Of a DNA stretch of 64,000 bases, positions 33,311 through 43,530 are shown piece by piece. This DNA comes from Pezicula radicicola (taxonomy: Eukaryota > Ascomycota > Leotiomycetes > Helotiales > Dermateaceae), in NCBI GenBank assembly GCA_003008705.1, contig PDUO01000030.1:588420-652419 (forward strand), written 5' to 3'. The notes under the pieces were generated by a model. It saw nothing but the letters and a program-made list of their open reading frames with translations. It was not told the DNA's origin and did no database searches. The translations under genes and the position numbers were made by a program. Each line of letters starts with the position of its first letter. Position 1 is the first letter of the stretch.

Positions 33311-33590
33311 ACAGTGCATTTTCATGATATGAACGGGAAGCAATCTTTCAACTGAATGCCAGATCAGGAAGTCCGTGGAGATCGCATACGGAGATCCGAT
33401 TTAAATATGATGGAGATTGAGCATGCCGGGTTGAGAAGCGACTTGGCTGCATTGAATTGCCAACGGCACGAGGTGACGGCGACCTTCCGTGAGAAAATGT
33501 ACTGTATATCTTCAGAACACTGCGCTGTTGAAATCACAATTTGAAAGATACGTTGACACAAGTTGATACAAATATTGTACAAAGTCGCGA

Positions 33591-35492
33591 TCACGACCTA
33601 TACTCTTCAACAATGCGCTCAATGACCCTCTTCGCCTCTTGCGGGTCAACTCTGCCCTCTTCCCCACTCCTCATCATCTGCCCGACAAGAAACATGATCT
33701 TGCCTTTCTGACCTTTAAGAATCTGCTCCACGACCCTCGCATCGAGAACACTCCTTGCTAGTTCAACATACTCATCCTCGGTCATCGGGCGGAACCATAA
33801 TCCTTCCTCTTCAATCATGTCCTCGACCTCTTTCGAGGTTCCCTCGAGCTCGTTCTCGAATAAGGACACCAACAGTTTTTTGGCCGTTTTCCCTGTGATT
33901 GATTTTTTCTCGAGGAAGTAGATGAGAGCAGCTAGCTTTTGGGCCGGGATCAAACAGTCGCCATCGCTTGTAAAACCCAAGTGGCTTGCATCTTCTCCTG
34001 AATCCAGTACTAGACCGCCCATTTCATGCAATACCCAATTAGCAACAACCCTGCCAGCTTCCTTTTTTTCAGCATTCTGAGATGCACTGTCTGCATGCGC
34101 CAAAATCCCTGTCTCGTAGGGTGTCTCATGTGGTTTATCGAGGAGAAGTAGTTCATCGACTACATTTCGAAAGTATTCGACGCGCCCTCCATCGTCAAGT
34201 GAGACCAAAGTCATAGCATCTTTGACTGTTAGACCGTAGTCATCTGTCAGGACATTGAGTTCTTCGTCTGGCAGTACACCAAGGTTTTGACTCAAATTCC
34301 TGATCAAATCCGACCCTATAAGCAAAGGCGGCAAGTCGGGGTCAGGCATATATCTATAATCAACCTCGCCTTCCTTGCCTCGTAGCCTTCGAGTCTCAGA
34401 GCTCCCAATTGACCAGCCTCTTGTCTCGCCCTCAATTTTGCCTCCGTCTTCCAAGACCTTAATCTGACGGTCCCGTTCAGCGATAATAGCATCCTCGACA
34501 GCCTTGAAACTGCTTAGATTCTTGATTTCCGTTCGTTGTCCAAGACCTCCAACTCCAGCATATTCGTGAATATGTGCCTCATCATCAGCATCCCTTCTCC
34601 GGACAGAAACATTAACATCTGCTCGTAAACCTCCTGACTCCATACCCAGCACACAAGCATCTACGGCATTCAACATTATTTGTATCTTTCGCACCAATGC
34701 TGCTGCGGTACTTGGGTAGTGAATCTGAGGTAACGTTATAATTTCAATCAATGGAAGCCCCACACGGTTGAAGTCTAGCAAATGTACGTCCCCAGGTTGT
34801 GATATTGTTTTCGCAGTATCTTGCTCCATCTGCACCTGTTTTATCCCAATCCGTACTGACTCACCATCTTCCTTTGCGATTCCATCATGCGCGTATAGGG
34901 TGATATAACCATCCGTTGCAAATGGCTGGTAATATTGTGTAATCTGGTAGCCGGATGGTTGATCCCAATGAAAATAATGCTTTCGATCGAAGCGGCTTTC
35001 TAGATTGAAGTCGCAATTCAGGGCCAAAGCTGCTCGAATTGCTGGGATGAGAGTTTCTTTCTGGAAATGAGGCTGCGAGCCAGGCATAGCAACATCAAAT
35101 AGCGCAACATGGGTATTCGGTTCATCGTTTATCGTTGAAGCGGCTGAAGAGAAGAGCTTTCGTGCGGTATTCAGTTGCGCGTGTATCTCGATTCCGACCG
35201 TCAACTCCCACTTCTCCAATACCTGGTTATCAATCTTCGCTTTCTTTGAACCGCCCTCAGCCTTGCGTCTCTTTGCTTCCTCCTTGAGCTGCTTACGAAA
35301 GGGAATCGTGACATCAGCCTCTGAAGGGTCCGTGGTCGTATGCACAGCGCGTACGGCAGCAGCTGTATGACATCTTGGGACGCACAGAGGCCGGGCGGAG
35401 AGCGGAGTACCTCTCATGCGCAAGCATCCTTTTGTGGGGAGGTGGCCTCCAGACAAGTATCTGCGTAGGATGGCGGGCGGGATTCGCGCCAT
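33591..35492 (-). CDS. gatB: Mitochondrial glutamyl-tRNA(Gln) amidotransferase subunit B
   Basis: One intronless frame of 633 residues; the start is ATG 35492, the first Met of the frame. Residues 1-60 are basic and Ser/Thr-rich without acids (MARIPPAILRRYLSGG...), a mitochondrial presequence. GatB with GatA (and GatC or the fungal GatF) converts misacylated Glu-tRNA(Gln) to Gln-tRNA(Gln) in mitochondria. Hallmarks: WELTVGIEIHAQLNTARKLFS, FDVAMPGSQPHF, FDRKHYFHWDQPSGYQITQYYQP, LLDFNRVGLPLIEIIT, SGGLRADVNVSVRR, QRTEIKNLSSFKAVEDAI, EGEVDYRYMPDPDLPPL, and a C-terminal YqeY/tail domain ending VIERIVEEYRS. The length is a little over that of bacterial GatB because of the presequence and a Lys-rich spacer near residue 80. 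Identification is firm. Confidence 0.95.
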   Translation of the reverse strand: MARIPPAILRRYLSGGHLPTKGCLRMRGTPLSARPLCVPRCHTAAAVRAVHTTTDPSEADVTIPFRKQLKEEAKRRKAEGGSKKAKIDNQVLEKWELTVGIEIHAQLNTARKLFSSAASTINDEPNTHVALFDVAMPGSQPHFQKETLIPAIRAALALNCDFNLESRFDRKHYFHWDQPSGYQITQYYQPFATDGYITLYAHDGIAKEDGESVRIGIKQVQMEQDTAKTISQPGDVHLLDFNRVGLPLIEIITLPQIHYPSTAAALVRKIQIMLNAVDACVLGMESGGLRADVNVSVRRRDADDEAHIHEYAGVGGLGQRTEIKNLSSFKAVEDAIIAERDRQIKVLEDGGKIEGETRGWSIGSSETRRLRGKEGEVDYRYMPDPDLPPLLIGSDLIRNLSQNLGVLPDEELNVLTDDYGLTVKDAMTLVSLDDGGRVEYFRNVVDELLLLDKPHETPYETGILAHADSASQNAEKKEAGRVVANWVLHEMGGLVLDSGEDASHLGFTSDGDCLIPAQKLAALIYFLEKKSITGKTAKKLLVSLFENELEGTSKEVEDMIEEEGLWFRPMTEDEYVELARSVLDARVVEQILKGQKGKIMFLVGQMMRSGEEGRVDPQEAKRVIERIVEEYRS

Positions 35493-36366
35493 TGAAGGTG
35501 GCAGCAGGCAGTTCGTCAATTGGGCACAAATTGGGTATGCAACACTTATATATGGCGCCAAGCAGGATTGTCTGGATTGGGAGGACGCAACAACGCGGAT
35601 CTATGTCTATGCATAGAATTTTGAGTTTTTTTTGTTGTTGAACACCCGATTCGAGGAATGATATCCTATGACATGGCGCAGAGGAGGATCCTGTCATCCA
35701 TATCTAATTTTTGGGCCGCACGTCAGCATGTGTTAAGCATGTATTGGTGGGGGGGAAGGGAAGGGAGCAGGAGACAAGGTTTTTACTTGCAAGTTGAAGT
35801 TGTCAAGTAGAAAAGGGGCACGTCGTCCAGGACGGGATTCTTGAAGTTCTATCCGTACGACGAGCTTCTCTTTTGTGAGCTTTTGTTGTTGCTCCAACAT
35901 TTTCATTTTCCTAATTTACCTAGGCCACTCGGGTCAATCGGCCGTGTGCTCCCTGCTGACCCCCCTAAACACGGCCCGTTGATCTCCAAAGCCAGGGTTC
36001 TCTACAGGGTTCTACAGGCTCATTGTTCCCCAGAATTATTTGAAACGCCCTTGGAACGCGACCTCAGCTGAATAGGAGGGGTCTGATCATCTATCTGAAC
36101 AAATACGAAACTCGCCCCACGAACATGTTCGTCGTCCCTCCTCCTCTCATTGCCATCTTCCTTCAGTAATGTCTATCATGGTCGTCGCCTATGAGTAGCT
36201 GCCCCTCGCTCCAAAGTACACCGCCATAACAGAACGACCGAACCAAGGTATGCCCTGCAACACATGTGCAACCGGCGCGAGAGAGCGCCTTATCTTTTCA
36301 AATATAGCAATCCCTTTTGTGCTATAGAGGCTGACGAAGACATGGCAGAGACTCAATCATCTCAAC
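35493..36366. promoter_or_regulatory. Divergent promoter region, gatB / DUF6594 gene
   Basis: 874 bp between two starts on opposite strands. It contains a G-rich run near 35747-35765 and pyrimidine-rich stretches, but no site I can name. Confidence 0.4.
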
Positions 36367-38457
36367 ATGCCCACCAAGTACACGGCTCCGTCTGTTGAAT
36401 CCATTGTTGAGGCATCGGAGGACGAATCGAGGGCTGGAGCAAAGGCGAAGGACGAAGGAGCTCACAACGAAACCACACGCAGGCCACAACGGTCCCCTCA
36501 AGAGTCGATGTTCGCCTTCACCCCAATGAAGGCAAATACTGGAAAGGAAAGAGAGAGGTCCAGGAGGTCGCATAAGTCGACGGGCGCATCCAATGGAAAA
36601 CCCTCTTCGAAGTCTAAGCCAAAGAATACGCAAACGAGGCGAGCGACTATCGCATCCGCTCGAGACGATGGATCGAGAGAAGCTCGCCTGCGCCACCGAT
36701 GGACGATGTCCAACCAAAGTGTGAGCTCTTCATCATCGGAATCATCGTCGGACGAGGGCGAGCATGCGCAGGATCATAGAGCTGTTTTAGCAGCAGCCAG
36801 GGGCAGACTCACTTCACCTTCTGTACTATCAAACCTCACCTCTCTCACTACTACCACGAATACATCCAGTGGATCAAGCGGAAGCAACTCCACTGTAACG
36901 CAGGCTTCTATTACGAAGCAGTCAAATGCGGAGAAACAGCCACAGAATCACGAGTCTCCAATGTCTCCAATGTCTCCGGCCTGTCCCGATCCGCCCAATG
37001 TCTTTGCTTATCTGGAGGAGGATACCGAAGAAAGGGCGAATGAGGACGAGCATAATGATAATGAGGGGAACCACAACGATGGAAAGCCCCATACCGTGGC
37101 TGAGCCCCAATGGCCAGCTAATGTGACAGAAAGCGAACTCATACGCTCATCCGTACCAGCTCATCTCCAACCCAGGAATGCTTCGGGATCTTCTTCAAGC
37201 AGTTATCAAGGAGGAGACGAGGATGGATCTGAACCACCAGCAGATAATGATACTGATCGAAGCAGTAGCCCTGAGAGGAGCGTCAAGGGACATGATGAGC
37301 ACGATGAACATGATGAACACGAAGAAAAGGATGGCCACCATGTCGCCCCCGAAGCCCCTGACCAAGCATCGGCAAAACTCGCTTCCCAGATGGCTGCTGC
37401 TCAACAACGGCAAAACCTTCATGTAAATGCACACTCTTTTGGAACACCGAATATGCAAAGAGGCACTGCAAAATTACCACACCTCCCTTCGAATGCGCTC
37501 AGCCCTCGTTACGTTCACCACGTTCCCCAGCGCAGCTTACCACGCGGGGAGAAACTACCAGTCACGGGTTATGAACTTCTCGCCTCGAGGCTGTCCGGAT
37601 ACCAGACTTCGAATGGAGAAAAGGACCAAAAGATACGACCTATGTACCGCAAATTCGAAGCTCTAAATCACCGATTATTGCTACACCTCCAAGACGAGAT
37701 CAGCGAACTGGAAGAGCAACTGCATCGCTTGGACAATGCGGATACGCAATCAAGACGGACGCAAGGTCATATTATACCAGCTTCGAGGCGTATGGCTGCT
37801 CAGGCTGGAGGAGAATTGCAGTGGCATAAGGTTGACATCCTTGGCAAGATTGGTTTCAAACTTGCCCAGTACAGTATGTTCAATCAAACTAACCGCTTTA
37901 CATATCAGAACATGCTAACGCTCTATACAGATCAAGCGCTGGCATCCTTCAATTCCACACAAAGTCTCGAAGCTCCAGCCGCCACAGATATAAAAGAGTA
38001 TCGTGCATATCTGAGCTCCGAGCGCGTAATAGCAGAAGCAGAGACCAGATTTCTTGATCCGGCAGATGATCTCGTCTCGATCTGCAGCGACACAGGCCGT
38101 CCTCCAGTATCTGAGGTGTCCCACGTCAATGCTCTTACCCCTACCCTCACCCCTGCCGCCGCCGCCGCCGCCGCTGCCCCCCAATCTCAACAGCCCTTGG
38201 ATGTCCAACCTAGCAAACCCGGCCTTTCAGGGCTTGCTACCGCCGTTGCAGTGGCTGTCTTGGTTCCAATCTTAACCTTCTCAGTCATACCCGGCTTCCT
38301 CGGAAGAATGACAGTTGTGCTTCTCGTAGCTCTAGGTACCGTAGGTGCATTGTACCAATCCGGAGTAGTAGGATCGCATACCTTGAGCAAAGACTTGGTT
38401 ACTTGCTCAGCAATATATGGTGGAGTTATGGTTATTATTGCTGGTATCATGGCTTGA
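36367..38457 (+). CDS. DUF6594 membrane protein with long disordered N-terminus
   Basis: Two exons, 36367-37873 and 37931-38457 (677 residues). The 57-nt intron (37874-37930: GTATGT donor, GCTAAC branch, TACAG acceptor) happens to be open in frame, so an unspliced message would add 19 residues. Residues 1-390 are low-complexity: Ser/Thr-rich blocks, acidic runs, a DEHDEHDEHEE tract and repeated SPMSPMSP. The DUF6594 domain follows (VTGYELLASRLSGYQ, MYRKFEALNHRLLLHLQDEISELEEQLHRLD as a coiled coil, GKIGFKLAQYNQALASF). An alanine run coded by GCC repeats (38155-38180) precedes three C-terminal membrane segments (TAVAVAVLVPILTFSVIPGF, TVVLLVALGTVGALY, TCSAIYGGVMVIIAGIMA). The family is ascomycete-wide and its role is unknown. 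Confidence 0.85.
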   Translation: MPTKYTAPSVESIVEASEDESRAGAKAKDEGAHNETTRRPQRSPQESMFAFTPMKANTGKERERSRRSHKSTGASNGKPSSKSKPKNTQTRRATIASARDDGSREARLRHRWTMSNQSVSSSSSESSSDEGEHAQDHRAVLAAARGRLTSPSVLSNLTSLTTTTNTSSGSSGSNSTVTQASITKQSNAEKQPQNHESPMSPMSPACPDPPNVFAYLEEDTEERANEDEHNDNEGNHNDGKPHTVAEPQWPANVTESELIRSSVPAHLQPRNASGSSSSSYQGGDEDGSEPPADNDTDRSSSPERSVKGHDEHDEHDEHEEKDGHHVAPEAPDQASAKLASQMAAAQQRQNLHVNAHSFGTPNMQRGTAKLPHLPSNALSPRYVHHVPQRSLPRGEKLPVTGYELLASRLSGYQTSNGEKDQKIRPMYRKFEALNHRLLLHLQDEISELEEQLHRLDNADTQSRRTQGHIIPASRRMAAQAGGELQWHKVDILGKIGFKLAQYSMFNQTNRFTYQNMLTLYTDQALASFNSTQSLEAPAATDIKEYRAYLSSERVIAEAETRFLDPADDLVSICSDTGRPPVSEVSHVNALTPTLTPAAAAAAAAPQSQQPLDVQPSKPGLSGLATAVAVAVLVPILTFSVIPGFLGRMTVVLLVALGTVGALYQSGVVGSHTLSKDLVTCSAIYGGVMVIIAGIMA

Positions 38458-38524
38458 GGTATTGTATACATATCTTAGGTCTTTCTTGCAATATTGGAGT
38501 TGGGAATTTGGGTATTTAGTAGTG

Positions 38525-38592
38525 AGGTATTGGATTGGGCTATTGGATTGGGTTATTGGATTTGGTTATTGAATCGGGGTATTAGATTGGCA
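38525..38592. repeat. ATTGGATTGGG-type minisatellite
   Basis: Five imperfect units of 11-14 bp (ATTGGATTGGGCT, ATTGGATTGGGTT, ATTGGATTTGGTT, ATTGAATCGGGGT, ATTAGATTGG) follow one another in the 3' region of the DUF6594 gene. Confidence 0.7.
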
Positions 38593-39081
38593 TTGGTTCG
38601 AAATATGATACCCTTTTTTGGAGTCTGGATATATGCATGGATAGTTTAATGGAGCTTGTGCTTGTATTAGTATCTAGCTTAGTATTACTTATTGGCATTG
38701 GTATAATGTAAACGCATTTTTATATTGCAGAAGTGTGCTGTCATTACTAAGCCAATTCTTTGCCTAAAGTGAACTTCATAGATGTATAGATAAACAAGAT
38801 AATGCATGCTTATAAAGCAGTACTTTTTTCTTTGAATCTATCTATTAGTTGTAGCTAGCTTACTGTTACAGGATAGATTATATATAGTAGACATAAATCA
38901 CTCGCTCTTATCCTTTTCCCCTCTTATTCTATTTACATAGGTACATTATTAACTACTTACTCCCCTTTATTCACTACCTAATCCCCTATAAACCCTAGTC
39001 CCCATTCAAAAATCAAAATCTAAACAACCTTCTCCAACCACTCCGGCTACCCCGACTTACTACCCTCGTACTATCACCAGC

Positions 39082-39387
39082 TTAAACTAAAGTAGATGTA
39101 GGCGTAGGACCGAAATGCGTAGGACAAGTTAGGGTCACGGTATTTATTGTACTCGATGCTGGGGTTTGTGCGGTGGTTGAGGTTAACGTTAAAGGTAGAG
39201 GAAAAGAGAGGATTGTTGTTGAATAAGTAGATGTAGTGATTATCCCATAGCTCAAGGAAAGACGTAATACCAATAAAAAAGAATTAATAACAGTAACAAC
39301 AAATAAATCCATTAGAATTAACACTGCTGCAAAGTCTAGCGTAGCCACAACTATAAACTTAACCCTAAAATCCATAGAATCCATCAT
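39082..39387 (-). CDS. Small Ser/Thr-rich hypothetical protein, doubtful
   Basis: A 101-codon frame from ATG 39387. The first half is hydrophobic (FIVVATLDFAAVLILMDLFVVTVINSFLLVL); the second half is rich in Thr/Ser (TTSTYSTTILSFPLPLTLTSTT) and ends CPTHFGPTPTSTLV. Such composition occurs in fungal surface proteins, but there are no homology marks and no proven start. It could be chance. Confidence 0.2.
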   Translation of the reverse strand: MMDSMDFRVKFIVVATLDFAAVLILMDLFVVTVINSFLLVLRLSLSYGIITTSTYSTTILSFPLPLTLTSTTAQTPASSTINTVTLTCPTHFGPTPTSTLV

Positions 39388-40343
39388 TCCTTCACCTTTA
39401 ACATGTATTAGTATTTGTTTTTTCCTTTTGTGTAGAGTTAGGGAGACAGGTACTATACGTACGAAGTTGGTAATATAAATCTATGCTATGTTACCTTCTG
39501 AAGTTCAGAAAGTAAAAATCGAGAGATTGTTAATTAGATATACATACTTAGTCTTGTATATTATAGCTATAAGAATGTAAAGAAGAAACGTATACCCATC
39601 TCAGACATCTATCTCTACGCTAAGCTGAACGCAGCAACCAATAAATATTTGTAGCTTAGGTATTAAACAAAGATACAAGATAGTCAACAAAGATCTTGCA
39701 AAGAGGGTCTCGCTGGCGAATGCCCTAGGACAGAATGTGAATGTGAATATTTGTAAACCTGAGTTTGATGAGATATAATCGGCAGGTGACAGTGGAAGAG
39801 CAATTTGTGAGTAGGTTGACAGGAGGTGGATTTATAGGTTGTAGGGTTTAGGAGTAGGTAATAAATAAGCGAGCTACTTAGTTCCTTGATAGAATTAATC
39901 GGCTAATGATACGCTGTTGTGGTGTGTGAGTGATATGATAATGGACTATTGTTAATGTTGTTTTATATACCTTAGGTTAAGCCGTTATGTATGAGAAGAA
40001 GTGATATATTGCTTGTTATCCTATGTTCTTAAGCAAAGTTAGTTACGATAAGTTGAAATGGCTTAAATAAACAGCAAACTTAACAAGAACAACACAACAA
40101 ACCCCACATCTAAAAAACAATATATATCATTACAGCAAATACAATGCTACCACTACACCTAATACTAAACTACTCCAACCTATATAACCCCAACCTCTAC
40201 ACTAGAACCAAAAAGCAGATTCTACAAAAGAAATAGCTGCAGTAAGCGAGAGAATGGTAAGGTACGGTACATGATTGTTACAAATCCCCTCTCTTCCATC
40301 GTCGCTCCTGCCAACCTTCATATTCACCAGCCCACCCAGCAAC

Positions 40344-42884
40344 CTAAACCCCAACCCCCATAACCTCATCCATAACCTCATCCATCACCTCATCATTCCC
40401 AATCATTTCTCCATCTGCCTCCTCTCCCTCTCCTTGCTCATCCAAAAATCCCAACCCACTGTCATATCTCCTACGTTTCTTTTCCTTCTCCTTGCTGACG
40501 CCACTACTGCGACGTCTAGCTAATCTACCATCGAGGAAGAAGCCACGTCGGATAACTGGTGCTACACTTGATGAGATACGTCCTCGTTGTTGTGTGATGG
40601 GACTACTGTTGCCGTTCCCATCATTGCCATCATTCCCGCCGCTATTTCCATCACCGACCATCCCGTCACCATTACCACCCATAGCCACCTCATCATTCTG
40701 CCCCTGAGACTCATCCTCAGGTCCCCTCACAGCAACATCACCATTCAAATATCCCTCTCCAATCCCCAAAACTCCAGCAAGTTGTTGTCTCATACTCTGT
40801 ACTACAAACCTTCCCCTCTTCTTCTCCCCCTCAACTTGTTGTTCCAACTCACGATTCCTATTCCTCAACCCCATAATCGAAGCATGAGCACTATGCAAAG
40901 CAGCATTAACACGTTCCATCTCAGTTCTTAACTGATTAACACGCACATCGCGAAGAGCAAGATCTTCACCATGTTTCTTCTCCCTCTCCAGGGTCGAGAC
41001 GTCTCGGTCGTTGATGAGGGTTTGTAACGATTGTTTTTCTTCTTGGTGTTTTTGTTCCAAGGTGTGGATTTCTTGTTGAAGGGTAGTGGTTGCTTGGAGG
41101 GCTGTTGTTAGCCGGTTTGAGTATTCGGATAGGAGCATCTCATTTCCTTGGATACAGGTTCTTGTTGTTTCATGTGAGTGAATCTCATCTTGTAAACGCT
41201 CCTCAGTTTCGGAAAGTTGTGACCGGAGTGTTGATTCTTGTGTCTCCATTTTACAGATTAAGGCTTCTAGGCAGGTTACTTCGTCTCGGTATCCGTCTAG
41301 GGCGGATTTTAGACGTTCGGTGCCGATTTCTTTCTCTTCGATTTCGTTTCTTAGGTCTGTTACTACGGAGGTGGCGAGAGAGAGTTCTTTTTGTACGTCT
41401 AGTAGTGCATCGACACGTGTATTTAGTTGTTGTCTTAAGAGAATTTCTTGCGAGTGGTATTGATCAATACTCTCATCTCTGTCCTTCACCTTCTCGAGTA
41501 ACACCTTAATTCTACTAACAAGCATCTCGAGCAGTTTGTCATTCTCGAAGCCAACAGGGTTTTCACCCGGCGTGAGGTATTCTAGATCAAGACGTGCTTG
41601 ACGGAAGGATTGGGCGATGGTTTGAATTGTTTCTTCTGGGCCGGACGATGAGAAGCCGAGGGTTGAGATTTCCGACGTGAGTGCATTGAAGGCGGCGTTG
41701 CGCTCCTGGCAGGAGGCTTGTGTGAGCGCTAGTTGTGTGAGGACGGTGTCAAGAGCAGAGTCGAGTGTAGAGTGATCGTGACTTTCATCCTGAGGTAGAT
41801 AGTCCGATAATTTTTCAGTGAGACGTGAGTGGTTGTCTTCTTTAAAAGCGATTGCAGATGTCAACTTCTGAATCTCTGATTGAAGGCTCTCAAGCTGACT
41901 TTTTAGGGCCTCTTTTTCTGCATCTTTTTCTGCATCCGAATGGGAGCATCTTGATGGAGACGAGCCCCCCTGCTGCATACATGGGGTATTAGGCAGCGTA
42001 CTTGGTGGAGACGGAAACGAGGTGTTGAGGCGTGTAGGGGTAGTTATTAATTCATCGTTGCCATCCCCAAAATCATCATCGTAATTCGTGATCATAAAAT
42101 CATCCTCATATTCATCGTCGCCATCATGGAAAGGATCTTTAGCTGCCATTGTCCAGTCTGGGTCCCAATGCGATTCATCATGCCTAGCGTTTTCCTTGCG
42201 CTCCAACTCGGCCTTCAATTCCGAGATTTGTTGCTCAAGTTCGGAGACTCTACTGCTAAGCCTCGAGGTGGTCGTGACGGGAGATCCTGATTCGCCTTCA
42301 AGCTGGCTAGCGATATCCTGCTCATCGCACATACTCTGCATCTCCATATCTTTGTCTCTTAACTCATTTCGTAGCCTTTCCACCTCCAGCTTTCGACTCC
42401 TCGCTTCGTGCCGTTTATCCCATTCGATATTGTTTACTTCCTCACTCAGCCTGTTTCTTCGGAGTCGACGCTTGACTCTCCCATCGAGGACCTGGCGCAA
42501 GGGCGCGAATTGCAAGGTTCCCGATAGTGGTGCTTCATCATGATATTCGGCGCGATTGGAGAGGGTTGCAGGAGTGGAGTGACGTCGTTTGGATGATTTT
42601 GTTGCGGACGAAAGTGACGTGCGACGAATAAAGGGAGTCAATCCAGAAGATGCGGATGATTCGGCCTGGAGAAGATTGGGGCCTGGATCTGAGAAGCGTA
42701 CACGCTTCTTCGACCGCTTGGGCGTGGCTGGAGGAGTGTTTATGCCATGATTGAGGGAAGCTGAAGATGCTGAATTGTTCCTCGAGTGCGAATTGAGGTT
42801 ATTGGTACTCCTTCTCTTTCTTCTGACGGCTATCGATCGATGGTCATCGAGGTCAATTATCGGGGGATGGTCGAGGTCGTCCAT
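40344..42884 (-). CDS. Long coiled-coil protein of unknown function
   Basis: One frame of 846 residues from ATG 42884. The N-terminus is basic and Ser/Thr/Pro-rich with PPATPKRSKKRVRFSDPGP (nuclear-localisation-like, with TP/SP phospho-sites). Coiled-coil heptads run from about residues 155-260 (KRHEARSRKLEVERLRNEL, SRVSELEQQISELKAELERKE) and 320-690 (SQLESLQSEIQKL, LSETEERLQDEIHSHE, TTTLQQEIHTLEQKHQEEKQ, LRNRNRELEQQVEGEKKRG). A Gly/Asn/Asp repeat (NGDGMVGDGNSGGNDGNDGNG) and a basic KEKEKKRRR patch follow, and the end is a tandem DEVMDEVMDEVM. The shape suggests a structural protein of the cytoskeleton, spindle pole or septum, but I recognise no named family. Intron-free. Confidence 0.75.
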   Translation of the reverse strand: MDDLDHPPIIDLDDHRSIAVRRKRRSTNNLNSHSRNNSASSASLNHGINTPPATPKRSKKRVRFSDPGPNLLQAESSASSGLTPFIRRTSLSSATKSSKRRHSTPATLSNRAEYHDEAPLSGTLQFAPLRQVLDGRVKRRLRRNRLSEEVNNIEWDKRHEARSRKLEVERLRNELRDKDMEMQSMCDEQDIASQLEGESGSPVTTTSRLSSRVSELEQQISELKAELERKENARHDESHWDPDWTMAAKDPFHDGDDEYEDDFMITNYDDDFGDGNDELITTPTRLNTSFPSPPSTLPNTPCMQQGGSSPSRCSHSDAEKDAEKEALKSQLESLQSEIQKLTSAIAFKEDNHSRLTEKLSDYLPQDESHDHSTLDSALDTVLTQLALTQASCQERNAAFNALTSEISTLGFSSSGPEETIQTIAQSFRQARLDLEYLTPGENPVGFENDKLLEMLVSRIKVLLEKVKDRDESIDQYHSQEILLRQQLNTRVDALLDVQKELSLATSVVTDLRNEIEEKEIGTERLKSALDGYRDEVTCLEALICKMETQESTLRSQLSETEERLQDEIHSHETTRTCIQGNEMLLSEYSNRLTTALQATTTLQQEIHTLEQKHQEEKQSLQTLINDRDVSTLEREKKHGEDLALRDVRVNQLRTEMERVNAALHSAHASIMGLRNRNRELEQQVEGEKKRGRFVVQSMRQQLAGVLGIGEGYLNGDVAVRGPEDESQGQNDEVAMGGNGDGMVGDGNSGGNDGNDGNGNSSPITQQRGRISSSVAPVIRRGFFLDGRLARRRSSGVSKEKEKKRRRYDSGLGFLDEQGEGEEADGEMIGNDEVMDEVMDEVMGVGV

Positions 42885-43530
42885 ATTTACTTTGCATATA
42901 TATTTGTGTAGTTGGCGGGGTAATAAGATTATTACTCAGCAATTGAGACTTCAGTAATATAACAATTAAACAACTGCATATAAACAGATGATGATGAAAA
43001 TGAAGTTGGAGATGATGATGATGATGGTGGTGATGGAAGGAAAGCAAGACAGGACGCGACCTGGAGATCACTGCACTGCACCACTCAGGCCCAACTAAGG
43101 GTCCAGGTCTAGCATAATTAAGATACTTTGGGCTTTTGTTTACTTTGGGCCCAATCTGGACGTAGCGGGCGTCGCTTGTCAGGCAGTCTGCTCGCTTCAC
43201 TTCGTTGTCTCCCTGTCAGCCAACCATTCCACGCGCAGGCATGGGTCCAAAACCTTGAAGCGAGAAACGCGTCGAGTCACCAGTGGAGCGTGATGTTGAT
43301 CGCAAGGAATAATAGGACAAGTACAAGGTATCAAGTAGCAAATGGGAAGACGGCCGACCCTATTTTGTACCTGCGTCAGAGCACTGCAGCCTGACCCGAC
43401 AATTGTTTCGCAGCATAAAGATATGGAAATGTTAAGAAAGCCGCACAATTACAGAGTGTACAGTAGTATCAGGTCTCATAGTCGGCCAGCTCATTGATTA
43501 TGCCAACCCAACCCATAGAAGCAGGCGACT
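42885..43530. other. Intergenic with GAT microsatellite
   Basis: Promoter of the coiled-coil gene and 3' end of the HNH gene. A (GAT)n/(GGT) microsatellite occupies about 43010-43038. Confidence 0.5.

Larger units (their letters stand above)
38458..40343. other. Intergenic with ATTGG minisatellite
   Basis: A short array of ATTGGATTGGGTTATTGG-like units lies at about 38525-38592, just past the DUF6594 stop. A 101-codon minus-strand frame at 39082-39387 has hydrophobic and Ser/Thr-rich parts but no recognised family. The rest is AT-rich without signals. Confidence 0.45.
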
